Shown: positions 27,855-37,332 of the stretch, one piece after another
Numbering within the stretch: position 1 is the stretch's first letter
How the letters are laid out: the number at the start of each line of letters is the position of its first letter
Source of the DNA: an uncultured Campylobacter sp.
GTDB lineage: Bacteria > Campylobacterota > Campylobacteria > Campylobacterales > Campylobacteraceae
Direction of reading: 5' to 3'
Assembly (NCBI RefSeq): GCF_944323605.1
Contig: NZ_CALUTC010000001.1
Location: forward strand, 62,001-126,000
Length of the DNA stretch: 64,000 nt
Notes under the pieces: generated by a model
Seen by the model: only the letters and a program-made list of their open reading frames with translations
Databases searched by the model: none
What the model was told of the DNA's origin: nothing
Program-made: the position numbers and the translations under genes

Positions 27855-29219
27855 ATGAAAGAGACTATTTTTAGAGAGTATGATATAAGAGGGCTTTACG
27901 GCTCTGAATTAAATGAAAAATTTGTAAAAGCTTTAGGTTATTTTTTAGGTTTAAAAATGAAAGAAAGCTCTTGCGAAAACGTAAGTGTTGGATATGATGC
28001 AAGATACAGCAATAAAGAGCTTTTTTCTTATCTTGTAAGTGGTTTAAATAAAGCTAAAATAAAAATTTATTCTCTTGGTTTGGTGCCAACTCCGCTTGGT
28101 TATTTTTCTTTATATGAAGGCAAAAAATTTGATGCAAATATTATGATAACAGGCTCTCATAATCCTAAAGATTATAATGGTTTTAAGATCACCATAAAAA
28201 AAGATAGTTTTTTTGGGGAGGAATTAAAAATTTTTGGTAAAAAAGTTTTATCAAATTTAGATTTAGAAATTAAAGATGATTTAAATTACGAAGAATACGA
28301 CATATTAAGCATTTATATTAATTTTATGTTGGAGCAATTTAAGGATTTAAAAAATTTAAAAACCAAGATAGCTATTGACTGTGCAAATGGTGCTAGCGGA
28401 GTTGTGATAAAGCCTTTGGTTGAAAAATTAGCTTTAAATGCTACCATTTTGTTTGATAAGCCCGATGGACAGTTCCCAAATCACGAGCCAGATCCAACAG
28501 AGCCAGAAAATTTGTTAGCCTTACAAGACTGTGTAAAAAAAGATAAGGATATAAAATTTGCTTTTGCTTTTGACGGAGATGCTGACCGTGTTGTGGCATT
28601 AAGCAGAGATAGAATTTTTTGTGGAGATGAGCTTTGCTATCTTTTTGCTAAAGATATAGATAATCCAAGGGTTTTAGCCGATGTAAAAGCTTCAAAAAAT
28701 TTATTTGATGAAGTTGCCAAATTTGGAACTATACTTATGTCAAAATCAGGGCATTCAAATATAAAAAAGATGATTAAAGAGCATAATATAGACCTAGCTG
28801 CAGAAGTTAGCGGTCATATATTTTTCAAACATAGATATTTTGGTTTTGATGACGCTATTTACGCATTTTTACGCACATTAGAGCTTATAAACAAGGGTTA
28901 TGATATTGAAAAAATGATACAGTCTTTACCAAAACTTTATACCATAGATGAAGTTAAGATAAAAAGTGATGATAAGGTTAAATTTAAGATAATTGAAGCC
29001 TTTAAAGACGAGCTAAAGAAAGGAGTTTTAAAAGATCTTAAATCTTTATGCGAAATAGACGGTGCAAGAATGGATTTTGAAAACGGTTGGGGCTTAGTTA
29101 GGGCTTCAAATACAACTCCTTACATAATAACTCGTTTTGAAGCAAATACAGAAGAAGAAGTTAAAAGGATACAAGATATGATTATGAATCTTTTTAATGA
29201 AGTTAAGCTTAAGTTTTAG
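27855..29219 (+). CDS. algC: Phosphomannomutase/phosphoglucomutase
   Basis: Alpha-D-phosphohexomutase that interconverts hexose 1- and 6-phosphates for surface sugar precursors. About 454 residues. The N-terminal [11 protein letters not shown] motif, the phosphoserine loop [11 protein letters not shown] (near 90-100), the metal loop DGDADR and the sugar-binding segment EVSGH are all seen. The ATG at 27855 is chosen because AGGAG lies 7 bases before it; an ATG at 27822 would add 11 unrelated residues. Divergent from fliL. Confidence 0.88.
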   Translation: MKETIFREYDIRGLYGSELNEKFVKALGYFLGLKMKESSCENVSVGYDARYSNKELFSYLVSGLNKAKIKIYSLGLVPTPLGYFSLYEGKKFDANIMITGSHNPKDYNGFKITIKKDSFFGEELKIFGKKVLSNLDLEIKDDLNYEEYDILSIYINFMLEQFKDLKNLKTKIAIDCANGASGVVIKPLVEKLALNATILFDKPDGQFPNHEPDPTEPENLLALQDCVKKDKDIKFAFAFDGDADRVVALSRDRIFCGDELCYLFAKDIDNPRVLADVKASKNLFDEVAKFGTILMSKSGHSNIKKMIKEHNIDLAAEVSGHIFFKHRYFGFDDAIYAFLRTLELINKGYDIEKMIQSLPKLYTIDEVKIKSDDKVKFKIIEAFKDELKKGVLKDLKSLCEIDGARMDFENGWGLVRASNTTPYIITRFEANTEEEVKRIQDMIMNLFNEVKLKF

Positions 29220-29233
29220 TTTTTTAAGCTTAA
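29203..29233 (+). terminator. Possible terminator at the end of algC
   Basis: TTAAGCTTAA at 29203-29212 pairs with the same palindromic sequence at 29224-29233, overlapping the algC stop, and a T7 run follows at 29241. The stem is AT-rich, so it would be weak. Confidence 0.35.
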
Positions 29234-29289
29234 ATTTTGATTTTTTTGATAAAATTTGGCTTTTTATTTTTTGGGACAAAGGGTTTAAA

Positions 29290-29484
29290 ATGTCAAGAGT
29301 TTGTGCTTTAACAGGTAAGGGACCTATGGTTGGAAACAATGTTAGCCACGCTAACAACAAAACAAAAAGAAGATTTTTGCCAAATCTAAGAACAGTTCGC
29401 ATAAGACTTGAAGATGGTTCTGTCAAAAAAATTCGAGTTGCAGCTTCTACTTTAAGGACTCTTAGAAAGAATAAAACTAATTAA
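29290..29484 (+). CDS. rpmB: 50S ribosomal protein L28
   Basis: A 64-residue L28 with the standard start [20 protein letters not shown], then [10 protein letters not shown] and the [11 protein letters not shown] end. It has one CxxC-less form (single Cys). The start is the ATG at 29290; an in-frame upstream ATG at 29197 would add 31 hydrophobic residues unlike any L28. Confidence 0.95.
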   Translation: MSRVCALTGKGPMVGNNVSHANNKTKRRFLPNLRTVRIRLEDGSVKKIRVAASTLRTLRKNKTN

Positions 29485-29511
29485 AATAAGTGGTTTTATA
29501 CCGCTTATTTT
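29483..29511 (+). terminator. Terminator after rpmB
   Basis: Inverted repeat of 11 bases (29483-29493 with 29501-29511, one G-U pair) around a 7-base loop. The right arm ends in TTTT. It starts in the rpmB stop codon. Confidence 0.65.
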
Positions 29512-29566
29512 CAAAAATTTCTATTTGATTATCGTTATTTTTTTTGTTTTTTCTGAAAATTTATTG

Positions 29567-29572
29567 TATAAT
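29567..29572 (+). promoter_or_regulatory. Candidate sigma70 -10 box for the DUF465-chemoreceptor pair
   Basis: Perfect TATAAT, preceded by ATTG and a long T-rich stretch (29537-29552), 31 bases before the ATG at 29603. Confidence 0.6.
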
Positions 29573-29602
29573 TGAAACTGTATTTTTTTTAAAGGAGAGC
29601 TT

Positions 29603-29830
29603 ATGTGGCACGAGTACAGGGATCTTATGACCAAATTAAAAGGAAAAGATAGGCATTTTGATCATCTTTTTGAAAAACATAATGAGTTAGATGATAAGGT
29701 AAAAGATGCTGAAGAAGGTAGAATTCATATTGATGATATGGAACTTAAAGCCTTGAAAAAAGAGAAATTAAGAGTTAAAGAAGAGCTTGGACAATACCTT
29801 TCTCAACTTAATAATAGTGCTAATAAGTGA
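29603..29830 (+). CDS. DUF465 (YdcH-like) family protein
   Basis: A 75-residue helical hairpin protein of the YdcH/SlyX-like DUF465 family. The typical DRHFDHLFEKHNELDDKV start is followed by a second helix with LKALKKEKLRVKEEL. The role is unknown. AAGGAG precedes the ATG. It is followed 10 bases later by a soluble chemoreceptor gene, a pairing shared with C. jejuni. Confidence 0.82.
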   Translation: MWHEYRDLMTKLKGKDRHFDHLFEKHNELDDKVKDAEEGRIHIDDMELKALKKEKLRVKEELGQYLSQLNNSANK

Positions 29831-29840
29831 GGTGTAAGTT

Positions 29841-31028
29841 ATGTTTGGAAACAAAAAAGATAACAAGTCATTGGAATTACAACAAGAGATTCAGAAATTA
29901 CAGCTTCAAATTCAACAGTTAAAGAATGAAAATTCCCAGTTGAAAGATAAGATAAAAGAAGCAGATACTAATAGTAATAATTCAAATTTACAAACACATC
30001 TTGTAGAGAGTTTGGTTTCTGGCGTTTTTTCTAATATTACTAAGGTCCAAGAGGATATGGTTAGAAATGTTACGCAGTCAGAACAGATTGCAAATTCTTC
30101 AGAATCCACTATAAATGCTATGGAACAACTCAGCGAAATAACATCTTCTATAAACGAATCTTTAAATATGATAGTAGAATCGGCTGATAGATCACGAGAA
30201 ACAGCAGGAACTTTACATAGAAGTGTTGATGAAATAAGCAATGTTATCAATCTAATTAAAGATGTAAGCGATCAAACAAATTTACTTGCACTTAATGCCG
30301 CTATAGAAGCAGCTCGTGCGGGAGAACACGGACGCGGCTTTGCTGTGGTTGCTGATGAGGTTAGAAAACTTGCGGAAAAGACACAAAAAGCTACTGCAGA
30401 AGTTGAAATGAATATAAATTTATTAAAACAAAATGCAAATGAAATGTTTTCTCAAAGCGAGCAGGTCGAAAAAGTAAGCGTTAGCTCAAATGATTATATA
30501 TCGCAGTTTTCAGGAAAATTTGAGGAGTTAAAAACCGAAGCAACGTCTTCAAATTCATCTGCTTCTGGCATAAGTTCTGAAACTTTTTTATCTTTGGTCG
30601 AGCTTGATCATATCGTTTTCAAGTTAAATGGTTATAGTTCTATCTTTGCTAAAAAAGGTCAGCTATTGGCAGATCATCATTCTTGCAGACTTGGAAAATG
30701 GTTTGATTCAGAAGGTAGAAAAATATTTGGCTACTCTCCTATATATTCTAAGATTGAAGAGCCTCATAAAATAGTTCATGAAAATATAAATGCAGCTATT
30801 ACTATAGCAGCACAATCTGATATTACCAAAAAAGAAGTTCAAGACGAAATTCTAAAACGATGCTCTATTGCTGAAGAGGCTTCTCAAAATTTATTTAAAG
30901 TTTTTACAGAATTACTTGAGCATCACAGACAGCACGAAGGATACTCCGTATCAAAAAAAGAGGAAGTTACGCAACCATCAACTCCTGAAGTAGATCAAGA
31001 GCAAGAAAGCACTTCAGAAGAGCAGTAA
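29841..31028 (+). CDS. Soluble methyl-accepting chemotaxis protein with CZB domain
   Basis: A 395-residue cytoplasmic chemoreceptor with no membrane helix. An N-terminal coiled coil (about 5-45) leads to the signalling hairpin with [21 protein letters not shown] near 143-163. A C-terminal chemoreceptor zinc-binding (CZB) domain follows (about 250-350): the [10 protein letters not shown] motif plus later His residues in [14 protein letters not shown] domains sense zinc or hypochlorous acid through the metal-bound Cys. The Glu/Ser-rich tail (about 370-395) looks disordered. It corresponds to the Tlp6-type receptor of C. jejuni. Confidence 0.88.
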   Translation: MFGNKKDNKSLELQQEIQKLQLQIQQLKNENSQLKDKIKEADTNSNNSNLQTHLVESLVSGVFSNITKVQEDMVRNVTQSEQIANSSESTINAMEQLSEITSSINESLNMIVESADRSRETAGTLHRSVDEISNVINLIKDVSDQTNLLALNAAIEAARAGEHGRGFAVVADEVRKLAEKTQKATAEVEMNINLLKQNANEMFSQSEQVEKVSVSSNDYISQFSGKFEELKTEATSSNSSASGISSETFLSLVELDHIVFKLNGYSSIFAKKGQLLADHHSCRLGKWFDSEGRKIFGYSPIYSKIEEPHKIVHENINAAITIAAQSDITKKEVQDEILKRCSIAEEASQNLFKVFTELLEHHRQHEGYSVSKKEEVTQPSTPEVDQEQESTSEEQ

Positions 31029-31048
31029 TTCTTTTTAAGGTATTTTAA

Positions 31049-31645
31049 ATGGATTTAAGCTCCTTAAAACAAGAAGAATTTACTTCCTCTTTATATATAA
31101 AAGCAAAAAGATTTAGTTATATTAAAAATGGAAAAAAACACACTTGGGACTTCATAGAGTCTTTAGATAGTGTTTCCGTTCTTTTGTATCATAAGGAAAA
31201 AGAATCTTTTATCTTTGTAAAGCAATTTAGAATACCTCTTTGGGACTATCAAGTAAGAAATAACTTAAAAATTCCTCAAAAAGACCTTGGAATGAGCGTG
31301 GAGCTGTGTTCTGGGCTTGTTGATAAAAATTTAAGCCTAGAGGACATAGCAAAGGAAGAATGTTTAGAGGAATTAGGCTATATGCCTAAGTCTGTGGAAA
31401 AGGTTTGTGATTTTTATAGTGGCTTTGGAAGTGGTGCATCTAAGCAAAGTTTATTTTTTGCCGAAGTTTGTGAAGATGATAAAAAAGGCACAGGCGGCGG
31501 ACTTGATGATGAGGAAATAGAAACTGTTTTTGTAAAGGTTTTAGACTTTGAAGCCTTTGCTAAAGATAACGTTCATGCTGCATCTTTTGAATTTGCTTAT
31601 CTTTGGTTTATGAAAAACAAAGCTAAACAATACGGGCTTTCATAA
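31049..31645 (+). CDS. NUDIX hydrolase (nucleotide-sugar/ADP-ribose pyrophosphatase type)
   Basis: A 198-residue NUDIX enzyme. The box reads GLVDKNLSLEDIAKEECLEELGY (pieces near 89-110) and contains the REUXEE-type Glu triad in the form KEECLEELG. The length and N-terminal strands match the ADP-ribose/UDP-glucose pyrophosphatase group; the exact substrate is uncertain. The gene follows the chemoreceptor by 20 bases and is followed at once by glycosyltransferases, which mildly favours a nucleotide-sugar substrate. Confidence 0.83.
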   Translation: MDLSSLKQEEFTSSLYIKAKRFSYIKNGKKHTWDFIESLDSVSVLLYHKEKESFIFVKQFRIPLWDYQVRNNLKIPQKDLGMSVELCSGLVDKNLSLEDIAKEECLEELGYMPKSVEKVCDFYSGFGSGASKQSLFFAEVCEDDKKGTGGGLDDEEIETVFVKVLDFEAFAKDNVHAASFEFAYLWFMKNKAKQYGLS

Positions 31646-31658
31646 GCGTAGGGATATT

Positions 31659-32717
31659 TTGGCTGATTTATCTGTAATTATACCCTTTGGTATTAGCAAG
31701 GAAAGATCTTTCATAAAAGATAGACTTTTACAAAAAATAGATTTTTTTAAAAGTGATGAAAGATTAGAATTTATTTTTGTTGAAGGTTTTTCAAGTGAGA
31801 ATTTTGATACAAAGACTAAGATAGAGCAAAAAGGGCATATTTATTTAAAGGATGAAAAACAAAAGGCTTTTTCTCAAGGAGCTTGTAGAAATTTAGGTGC
31901 TTTAAAAGCTAGTTCTAAGGTGCTTTTGTTTTTAGACATAGATTGTTTTTTATCCCAAAAAAGTTTAGAAAAAATTTTAGAGCTTATTAAGATAAGAAAA
32001 ATCGATGAAAAAGAGGAAGAGTTTTTTTTACTGCCCTGTCTTTATCTAAGCAAAGAGGGTAGCGAGTTTTTAAACTCTGTTGATGAGGCTTTGTGGGATA
32101 CTTTGGCGCAAAATGATATTTTAAGAGCTGAAAAAAAGATAGTTTTAAACCTAGCTAGTGCTTCATCTGTGCTTGTTGTAAATAAGCAAAAATTCTTAGA
32201 ACTTGGCGGCTTTGATGAGAATTTTCTTGGACATGGTTATGAGGATTTTGATTTTTTGGCTAGGCTTATGCTAAAAACCTTATCTTTTGAAAAAATGCCA
32301 AGGAATTTAGCTTACGATGCTAGAAATTGGAACTTTGATACTTATGAGGGCTTTCGTGCCTTATTTTCACTTTTAGGATACGAAACTATGTATCTTGGAC
32401 TTTATGCACTGCATTTTTATCACGAAGCCATAAATCAAAATGGCTATTTTGATAATAGAGAAAAAAATCACAAGCTTTTTTTTGAGAGGCTTAAAATTTA
32501 TGAGAAAGAATTTAAAGACTTAGAAAAACAAAGAAATTTTCCTTTAAAAAATTTAGCTTACAAGCCTTATTTATACGAGATAAAATACGGCAAACAAAAG
32601 GGCGGAAATTTTTTAAAAATTTATATCTCTCATTTTAAATTTTATAGATTATTTAGAAAATTTATAAGCTCTCCAAAGCTTTTTTTTAAAGATATGAAAT
32701 TTTTTAAGGCAAGATGA
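31659..32717 (+). CDS. Glycosyltransferase, GT-A fold (GT2/GT7-like)
   Basis: A 352-residue glycosyltransferase. An N-terminal Rossmann-like strand (LSVIIPFGISKER) and a metal-binding DxD in FLDIDCF near 92-98 mark the donor site. The acceptor motif GGFDENFLGHGYEDFDFLARL near 183-203 resembles the C-terminal galactosyltransferase (GT7) motif. No membrane segment is seen; the basic C terminus may bind membrane. The start is TTG after AGGGA. It ends by overlapping the start of the following bifunctional enzyme. Sugar and acceptor are unknown. Confidence 0.78.
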   Translation: MADLSVIIPFGISKERSFIKDRLLQKIDFFKSDERLEFIFVEGFSSENFDTKTKIEQKGHIYLKDEKQKAFSQGACRNLGALKASSKVLLFLDIDCFLSQKSLEKILELIKIRKIDEKEEEFFLLPCLYLSKEGSEFLNSVDEALWDTLAQNDILRAEKKIVLNLASASSVLVVNKQKFLELGGFDENFLGHGYEDFDFLARLMLKTLSFEKMPRNLAYDARNWNFDTYEGFRALFSLLGYETMYLGLYALHFYHEAINQNGYFDNREKNHKLFFERLKIYEKEFKDLEKQRNFPLKNLAYKPYLYEIKYGKQKGGNFLKIYISHFKFYRLFRKFISSPKLFFKDMKFFKAR

Positions 32718-35236
32718 TGTTTTACATAAGCGAGAAAAGTTTAAAGCTTTCAAGATATTTTTTTAAAGGTGCTTTGCTTTATCCTTGCATAAATTTTTTT
32801 AAAAAATTCTTGCTTAAAAAATATAAGGCGAGGCAAAGTTATGTCATAATTTCGCCTCTTTATAACTGTGCTAAATATTTAGATGATTTTTTACTTTCTA
32901 TCATAAATCAAAGGCTTGATTTTAAGAGAAATATCACGCTTATACTTGTAGATGATGGCTCAAGTGATGAGAGCTTTTTTATCATTAAAAAATATCTTAA
33001 AAAATATCCCAAAAATATACACTATATATATAAAGAAAATGGCGGCGTAAGTTCTGCTAGAAATTTGGGCTTATCTTATCTTAAAAAAAGTGATATAAAA
33101 GCTACATTTGTAAATTTTGCAGATAGTGATGATATTTTAGATAGAAATTTTTTTTATGAAATGGATAAATTCTTAACTAAAAAAAATGATAAAAATTTAG
33201 CTATGCTTTGTGCAAATTTTATCTTTTATAGAGAAAGAAGAGTTGTTAGATATAAGGACAGTCATAGCCTAAATTTTAAGTTTAAAAAAACTTGCGTAAA
33301 AGATATAAAAAATTTAGATACCTTTATACAACTTGCTACAAATTCTGTGCTTTTTAAAAGAGAATTTTTAGATGATAATTTACATTTTGAAAAGGATTTA
33401 TCTTACGGTGAAGATGTGATTTTTATTTTGAATTTTTTTCTTTTAAATTATTATAAAAAAGTAGCTTTTTTAAAAGAGGCTAAGTATTTTTATAGAAAAA
33501 GATTTAACAAAAGTTCCATTTTAGATAGTGCTTCTTATAAGGTAAAATATAAGCTTATTTATTCATCTTTTCTTGAAGACATTTTATATAAATATAAGAA
33601 AAATTTAGGCTTTATACCAAGTTTTCTTTCAAATACAGTTTTGTATGATGTTTTTTGGTTTGTTGATGAGCTTTTAAATGTAAAAAATGATGAAATAAAA
33701 AGCCTAAATTTAAACTTTCATCTAAGAAAAATTTTCGCATTTTTACCTAATGAACATATACAAAATTTTTCTCTTTGTAATATTAAAATTTTTCACAAAA
33801 TAGGCTTTTTGAATCTTTTTAAAGATGAGAAATTTCAAAGAAAAAATACTATTTTTGTAGAAAAAATAGATGAAAAAAAATCCCAAGTTTTATTATCTTT
33901 TTTTTATGCTAAAACTTGTGATTTTTTTATAAAGAATACAAAAATCTTATATGAAAAAACTAGAAAAATTTCTTTTTTAGACGAGACTTTTTGCTATGAA
34001 AAAAGATTGTGGATAAGTCTTGATAAAAATACTTTAAATTTAGATATGAGTTTGGATCTTAAAGAAGTTTTTTTAGAATTTAAAGGAGAGAAAATTTTAT
34101 CTTTAAAGCCTGTATATGAGGACTTTTTAAAGCTTAAAAATAAAAGAGCAAAAAATGCTAAACTTTGGCTTTTTGCCGATTCAAATTTAAGAGCTGATGA
34201 TAATGCAGAGCACTTATACCGCTACCTAAGACACAAAAGAATAGATAAAAAAATCTACTTTGTTTTATCTAAAAAAAGCGAGGATTTTAAAAGGCTTAAA
34301 AATGAGGGCTTTAACTTGGTAGATCCAGATTCTTGTAGATTTTTATATCTACTTTTTAAAGCCGATAAGATTATAAGTTCTCATATAGATAGGTATTTTT
34401 ATGGCGCCTTTGGTAAAAACACTCTCTTAACAAAGGACTTTATTTTTTTACAGCACGGAATTTCAGAAAAAGAAATTTCAGCTTGGCTAAATACTAGAAA
34501 AATCAATCTTTTAATCACTGCTGCTAAGCCTGAATTTCAAAGCTTTGTCTGCGATTACACAGCTTATAAACTTAGCAAAAAAGAGGTTAAATTAACAGGC
34601 TTTGCAAGGCACGATAGGCTAATATCTTTAAAAAAAGAAAAAAAATACATACTTATAATGCCAACTTGGAGACGAGATATAGTGGGTGCTTTTAGCAAAA
34701 AACTTGGCACAAGAAGGATAAATAAAAACTTCACTCAAAGTCTTTATTTTAAAAAATATAATGAGCTTTTAAGCTCGTATGAGCTCTTAAACTTTTGCGA
34801 AAAAAACTCTTATGAGCTTTGTTTTAATCCTCACCCAAACATTTTGCCTTATTTAAATTTTTTTAGGCTTGATAAAAGGATAAAACTTTCAAATGGCAAA
34901 AATTTACAAGAGCTTTTTGCAAAAACAGCACTTTTAATAACGGATTATTCAAGTGTAGCTTTTGATATAGCCTTGCTTAAAAAACCAGTGCTTTATTATC
35001 AGTTTGATAAGGAAGCTTTTTTTGAAAGACAGTGGCAAAGCGGTTATTTTGATTATGAAAAAAATGGCTTTGGAGCTGTTTGTAAAAATTTAAACGAGCT
35101 TTTAGCCGAGCTTTACAAAAATGAAAAATGCGAATTTAAAGAGCCTTTTTTAAGTAGGGCAAGAGCCTTTTTTGCTTTTAATGATGGCAAAAACTGCGAA
35201 AGAATTTATAAAGAGATCTTAAGTCTTGATTTGTAA
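32714..35236 (+). CDS. Fused GT2 glycosyltransferase and CDP-glycerol-type glycerophosphotransferase
   Basis: An 840-residue two-enzyme fusion. Residues about 42-270 are a GT2 domain (VIISPLYNCAKYL, VDDGSSDES at 79-87, DSDD at 137-140). Residues about 480-830 match the TagF/CDP-glycerol glycerophosphotransferase family: FLQHGI near 579, TGFARHDRL, MPTWRRD near 650 and TDYSSVAFD near 743. This suggests assembly of a surface glycan carrying polyol-phosphate units, or transfer of another nucleotide-activated alditol phosphate. The middle (about 280-470) is unassigned. The DNA is extremely A/T-rich with many A or T runs. No CDP-glycerol synthase is visible in the window. Confidence 0.82.
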   Translation: MMFYISEKSLKLSRYFFKGALLYPCINFFKKFLLKKYKARQSYVIISPLYNCAKYLDDFLLSIINQRLDFKRNITLILVDDGSSDESFFIIKKYLKKYPKNIHYIYKENGGVSSARNLGLSYLKKSDIKATFVNFADSDDILDRNFFYEMDKFLTKKNDKNLAMLCANFIFYRERRVVRYKDSHSLNFKFKKTCVKDIKNLDTFIQLATNSVLFKREFLDDNLHFEKDLSYGEDVIFILNFFLLNYYKKVAFLKEAKYFYRKRFNKSSILDSASYKVKYKLIYSSFLEDILYKYKKNLGFIPSFLSNTVLYDVFWFVDELLNVKNDEIKSLNLNFHLRKIFAFLPNEHIQNFSLCNIKIFHKIGFLNLFKDEKFQRKNTIFVEKIDEKKSQVLLSFFYAKTCDFFIKNTKILYEKTRKISFLDETFCYEKRLWISLDKNTLNLDMSLDLKEVFLEFKGEKILSLKPVYEDFLKLKNKRAKNAKLWLFADSNLRADDNAEHLYRYLRHKRIDKKIYFVLSKKSEDFKRLKNEGFNLVDPDSCRFLYLLFKADKIISSHIDRYFYGAFGKNTLLTKDFIFLQHGISEKEISAWLNTRKINLLITAAKPEFQSFVCDYTAYKLSKKEVKLTGFARHDRLISLKKEKKYILIMPTWRRDIVGAFSKKLGTRRINKNFTQSLYFKKYNELLSSYELLNFCEKNSYELCFNPHPNILPYLNFFRLDKRIKLSNGKNLQELFAKTALLITDYSSVAFDIALLKKPVLYYQFDKEAFFERQWQSGYFDYEKNGFGAVCKNLNELLAELYKNEKCEFKEPFLSRARAFFAFNDGKNCERIYKEILSLDL

Positions 35237-35291
35237 GCTAAGATTTATAAAAAAGTATTAAAATTCTTTAATTTTACTTTAAAAGGCTTAT

Positions 35292-35939
35292 ATGGATTTT
35301 GCTTTTATAACTAAGGTTAGTCCTATGTTTTTTGACGCTGGCTTGCTTACCTTGCAAGTCTTTGGCTTGGGACTTTTATTTTCATTTATCATCGGGCTTT
35401 TTTGCGTGGCAATGTATTTTTTTCGTCTAAATTTTATGTATAAACTTTGTGCCATTTACATAGAATTTTCAAGAAATACCCCTCTTCTTATACAACTTTT
35501 TTTTCTATACTACGGTCTTGGAAGACTGGGACTACATATGTCTTCATTTAGCTGTGCTGTTGTGGGGCTTTCTTTTTTGGGTGGCTCTTATATGGCTGAG
35601 AGTTTAAGAGCTGGTATAGATGCGGTTAAAAAGCAGCAGTTTGAGGCTGCCTTGTCCTTAGGACTTAATAAATTTCAAATTTTGCGTTTCATTACTCTGC
35701 CTCAGGCTTTGGGAATTTGTATGCCCTCCTTGTCTGCAAATACTATATTTTTATTCAAAGAAACATCAGTTGTAACCATCATAGCCTTGCCAGATCTTGT
35801 AAATACTATGACTAGCTTAAATTCACTTAGCTATAAAACCGATGAGCTTTTGTTCTTGCTTTTCATAAGTTATTTAATCATAATCTTGCCTATGTCCTTG
35901 TTTTTATCCTTTCTTGAAAAAAGGCTTTCTTATGCTTGA
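35292..35939 (+). CDS. Amino-acid ABC transporter permease (His/Glu/Gln family), first
   Basis: A 215-residue inner-membrane permease of the polar amino-acid family. Membrane helices are visible throughout, NTPLLIQLFFLYYGL near 58-72 is typical, and the ATPase-docking EAA loop appears as QQFEAALSLGL near 116-126. It overlaps the next permease by 8 bases. This is the first gene of a permease-permease-ATPase set that lacks a binding-protein gene. Confidence 0.87.
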   Translation: MDFAFITKVSPMFFDAGLLTLQVFGLGLLFSFIIGLFCVAMYFFRLNFMYKLCAIYIEFSRNTPLLIQLFFLYYGLGRLGLHMSSFSCAVVGLSFLGGSYMAESLRAGIDAVKKQQFEAALSLGLNKFQILRFITLPQALGICMPSLSANTIFLFKETSVVTIIALPDLVNTMTSLNSLSYKTDELLFLLFISYLIIILPMSLFLSFLEKRLSYA

Positions 35940-36588
35940 GCTTTTTTCTGTAAATTATCTTTCTCGTTTATTTGATGGGCTTTTGCTTACCTTAGAAATT
36001 TCTTTTTTTTCTATACTGATTTCTTCTTTTGGAGGACTTGTTTTCGGAATTTTAATGTCCTTAAACAATAAAATTATTTATATCTTTTGTAGATTTTGTC
36101 TTGAATTTGTCCGTGTTATGCCTCTTATAGTCTGGCTTTTTGTGGTTTATTTTGGTTTATCTCGTTGGTTTGGGCTAAATTTAAGTGCTTTAGCTTCTAC
36201 TATCTTGGTTTTTAGCATTTGGGGAATTTTTGAGATGATGGACTTAGTGCGAGCCTCGCTTGCTAGCATAGCTAAACATCAGTTTGAATCAGCCCTTTCT
36301 TTAGGCTTTACAAGGCTTCAAACCTATCTTTACATCATCTTGCCCCAAGCCTTAAGAAGACTTACTCCAATGAGTATGAATTTGCTTACTAGAATGATAA
36401 AATCAAGCACCTTTGCTTTTTTAATAGGAGTTGCAGAGCTTGTAAAAGTAGGACAGCAGATAATAGAAGCAAATCACAGCTTCGTTTATGCCTCTTTCGT
36501 AATATATGGGCTTATCTTTTTTGTATTTTTCTTGCTTTGCTATCCTCTTTCTTTGTATTCTAAATTTTTAGAGAAAAAATGGAGTTAA
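35932..36588 (+). CDS. Amino-acid ABC transporter permease (His/Glu/Gln family), second
   Basis: A 218-residue permease, partner of the preceding one. The EAA loop reads HQFESALSLGFTRLQ near 114-128, and the region before it holds VRVMPLIVWLFVVYFGL. The ATG at 35932 is preferred over a TTG at 35914 because it has AAAGG upstream and removes six residues read from the upstream gene. Confidence 0.85.
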   Translation: MLELFSVNYLSRLFDGLLLTLEISFFSILISSFGGLVFGILMSLNNKIIYIFCRFCLEFVRVMPLIVWLFVVYFGLSRWFGLNLSALASTILVFSIWGIFEMMDLVRASLASIAKHQFESALSLGFTRLQTYLYIILPQALRRLTPMSMNLLTRMIKSSTFAFLIGVAELVKVGQQIIEANHSFVYASFVIYGLIFFVFFLLCYPLSLYSKFLEKKWS

Positions 36589-36589
36589 A

Positions 36590-37327
36590 ATGGGTATTTT
36601 AGAGCTTAAGAATTTACATAAATTTTATGGAGAAAATGAGGTTTTAAAGGGTATAAATTTAGAGGTTGAAAAGAGCGAGGTTGCTGTTATCTTAGGACCT
36701 AGTGGTTGTGGTAAATCCACGCTTTTAAGATGTATAAATGGACTTGAAAATATTGCAAGTGGAGAGATTATAATAGACGGCGAACGTATAGATAAAAACT
36801 ATACAAATTGGACTAAGATAAGGCAAAAGGTTGGTATGGTTTTTCAATCCTACGAGCTTTTTGACCATTTAAGCGTTGAGCAAAATATACTCTTAGCACC
36901 TATGAAGGTTGAAAAAAGAAAAAAAGATGAGGTTTTAGAAGAAGCTAAAATGTGGCTTGAAAAGGTGGGACTTTTGCACAAGTTAAAATCTTATCCAAGA
37001 GAGCTAAGCGGTGGGCAAAAGCAACGCATAGCCATAGTTAGAAGTCTTTGTATGAACCCTGATATAATGCTTTTTGACGAAGTTACGGCTGCTCTTGACC
37101 CTGAAATAGTGCGTGAAGTGCTAGATGTTATGCTAAATTTAGCTAGAGAAGGTCTTACTATGCTTATAGTAACGCACGAAATGGCTTTTGCAAGAGCCGT
37201 AGCCGATAAGGTTGTTTTTATGGATGATGGAAAAATAGTAGAGATTTCAAAACCAGATCTTTTTTTTGAAAATCCAAGCACAGATAGGGCTAGGAAATTT
37301 TTGAATTTATTTGATTATCACAAGTAG
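36590..37327 (+). CDS. Amino-acid ABC transporter ATP-binding protein
   Basis: A 245-residue GlnQ-type ATPase. Walker A GPSGCGKST (about 35-43), Q-loop in VFQSYELF, signature LSGGQKQR, Walker B IMLFDEVTAALDPE and switch His in VTHEM are intact. It begins one base after the second permease. The corresponding trio occurs in C. jejuni. The solute-binding protein must be encoded elsewhere or shared. Confidence 0.88.
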   Translation: MGILELKNLHKFYGENEVLKGINLEVEKSEVAVILGPSGCGKSTLLRCINGLENIASGEIIIDGERIDKNYTNWTKIRQKVGMVFQSYELFDHLSVEQNILLAPMKVEKRKKDEVLEEAKMWLEKVGLLHKLKSYPRELSGGQKQRIAIVRSLCMNPDIMLFDEVTAALDPEIVREVLDVMLNLAREGLTMLIVTHEMAFARAVADKVVFMDDGKIVEISKPDLFFENPSTDRARKFLNLFDYHK

Positions 37328-37332
37328 GCTTT

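Noticed and set aside
29197-29289. 31-residue N-terminal extension of L28
   Set aside because: Hydrophobic, absent from L28 proteins, and it would begin inside algC; the ATG at 29290 gives a standard L28.
29106-29426. 106-residue minus-strand frame across algC end and rpmB
   Set aside because: Shadow of rpmB with no initiation signal.
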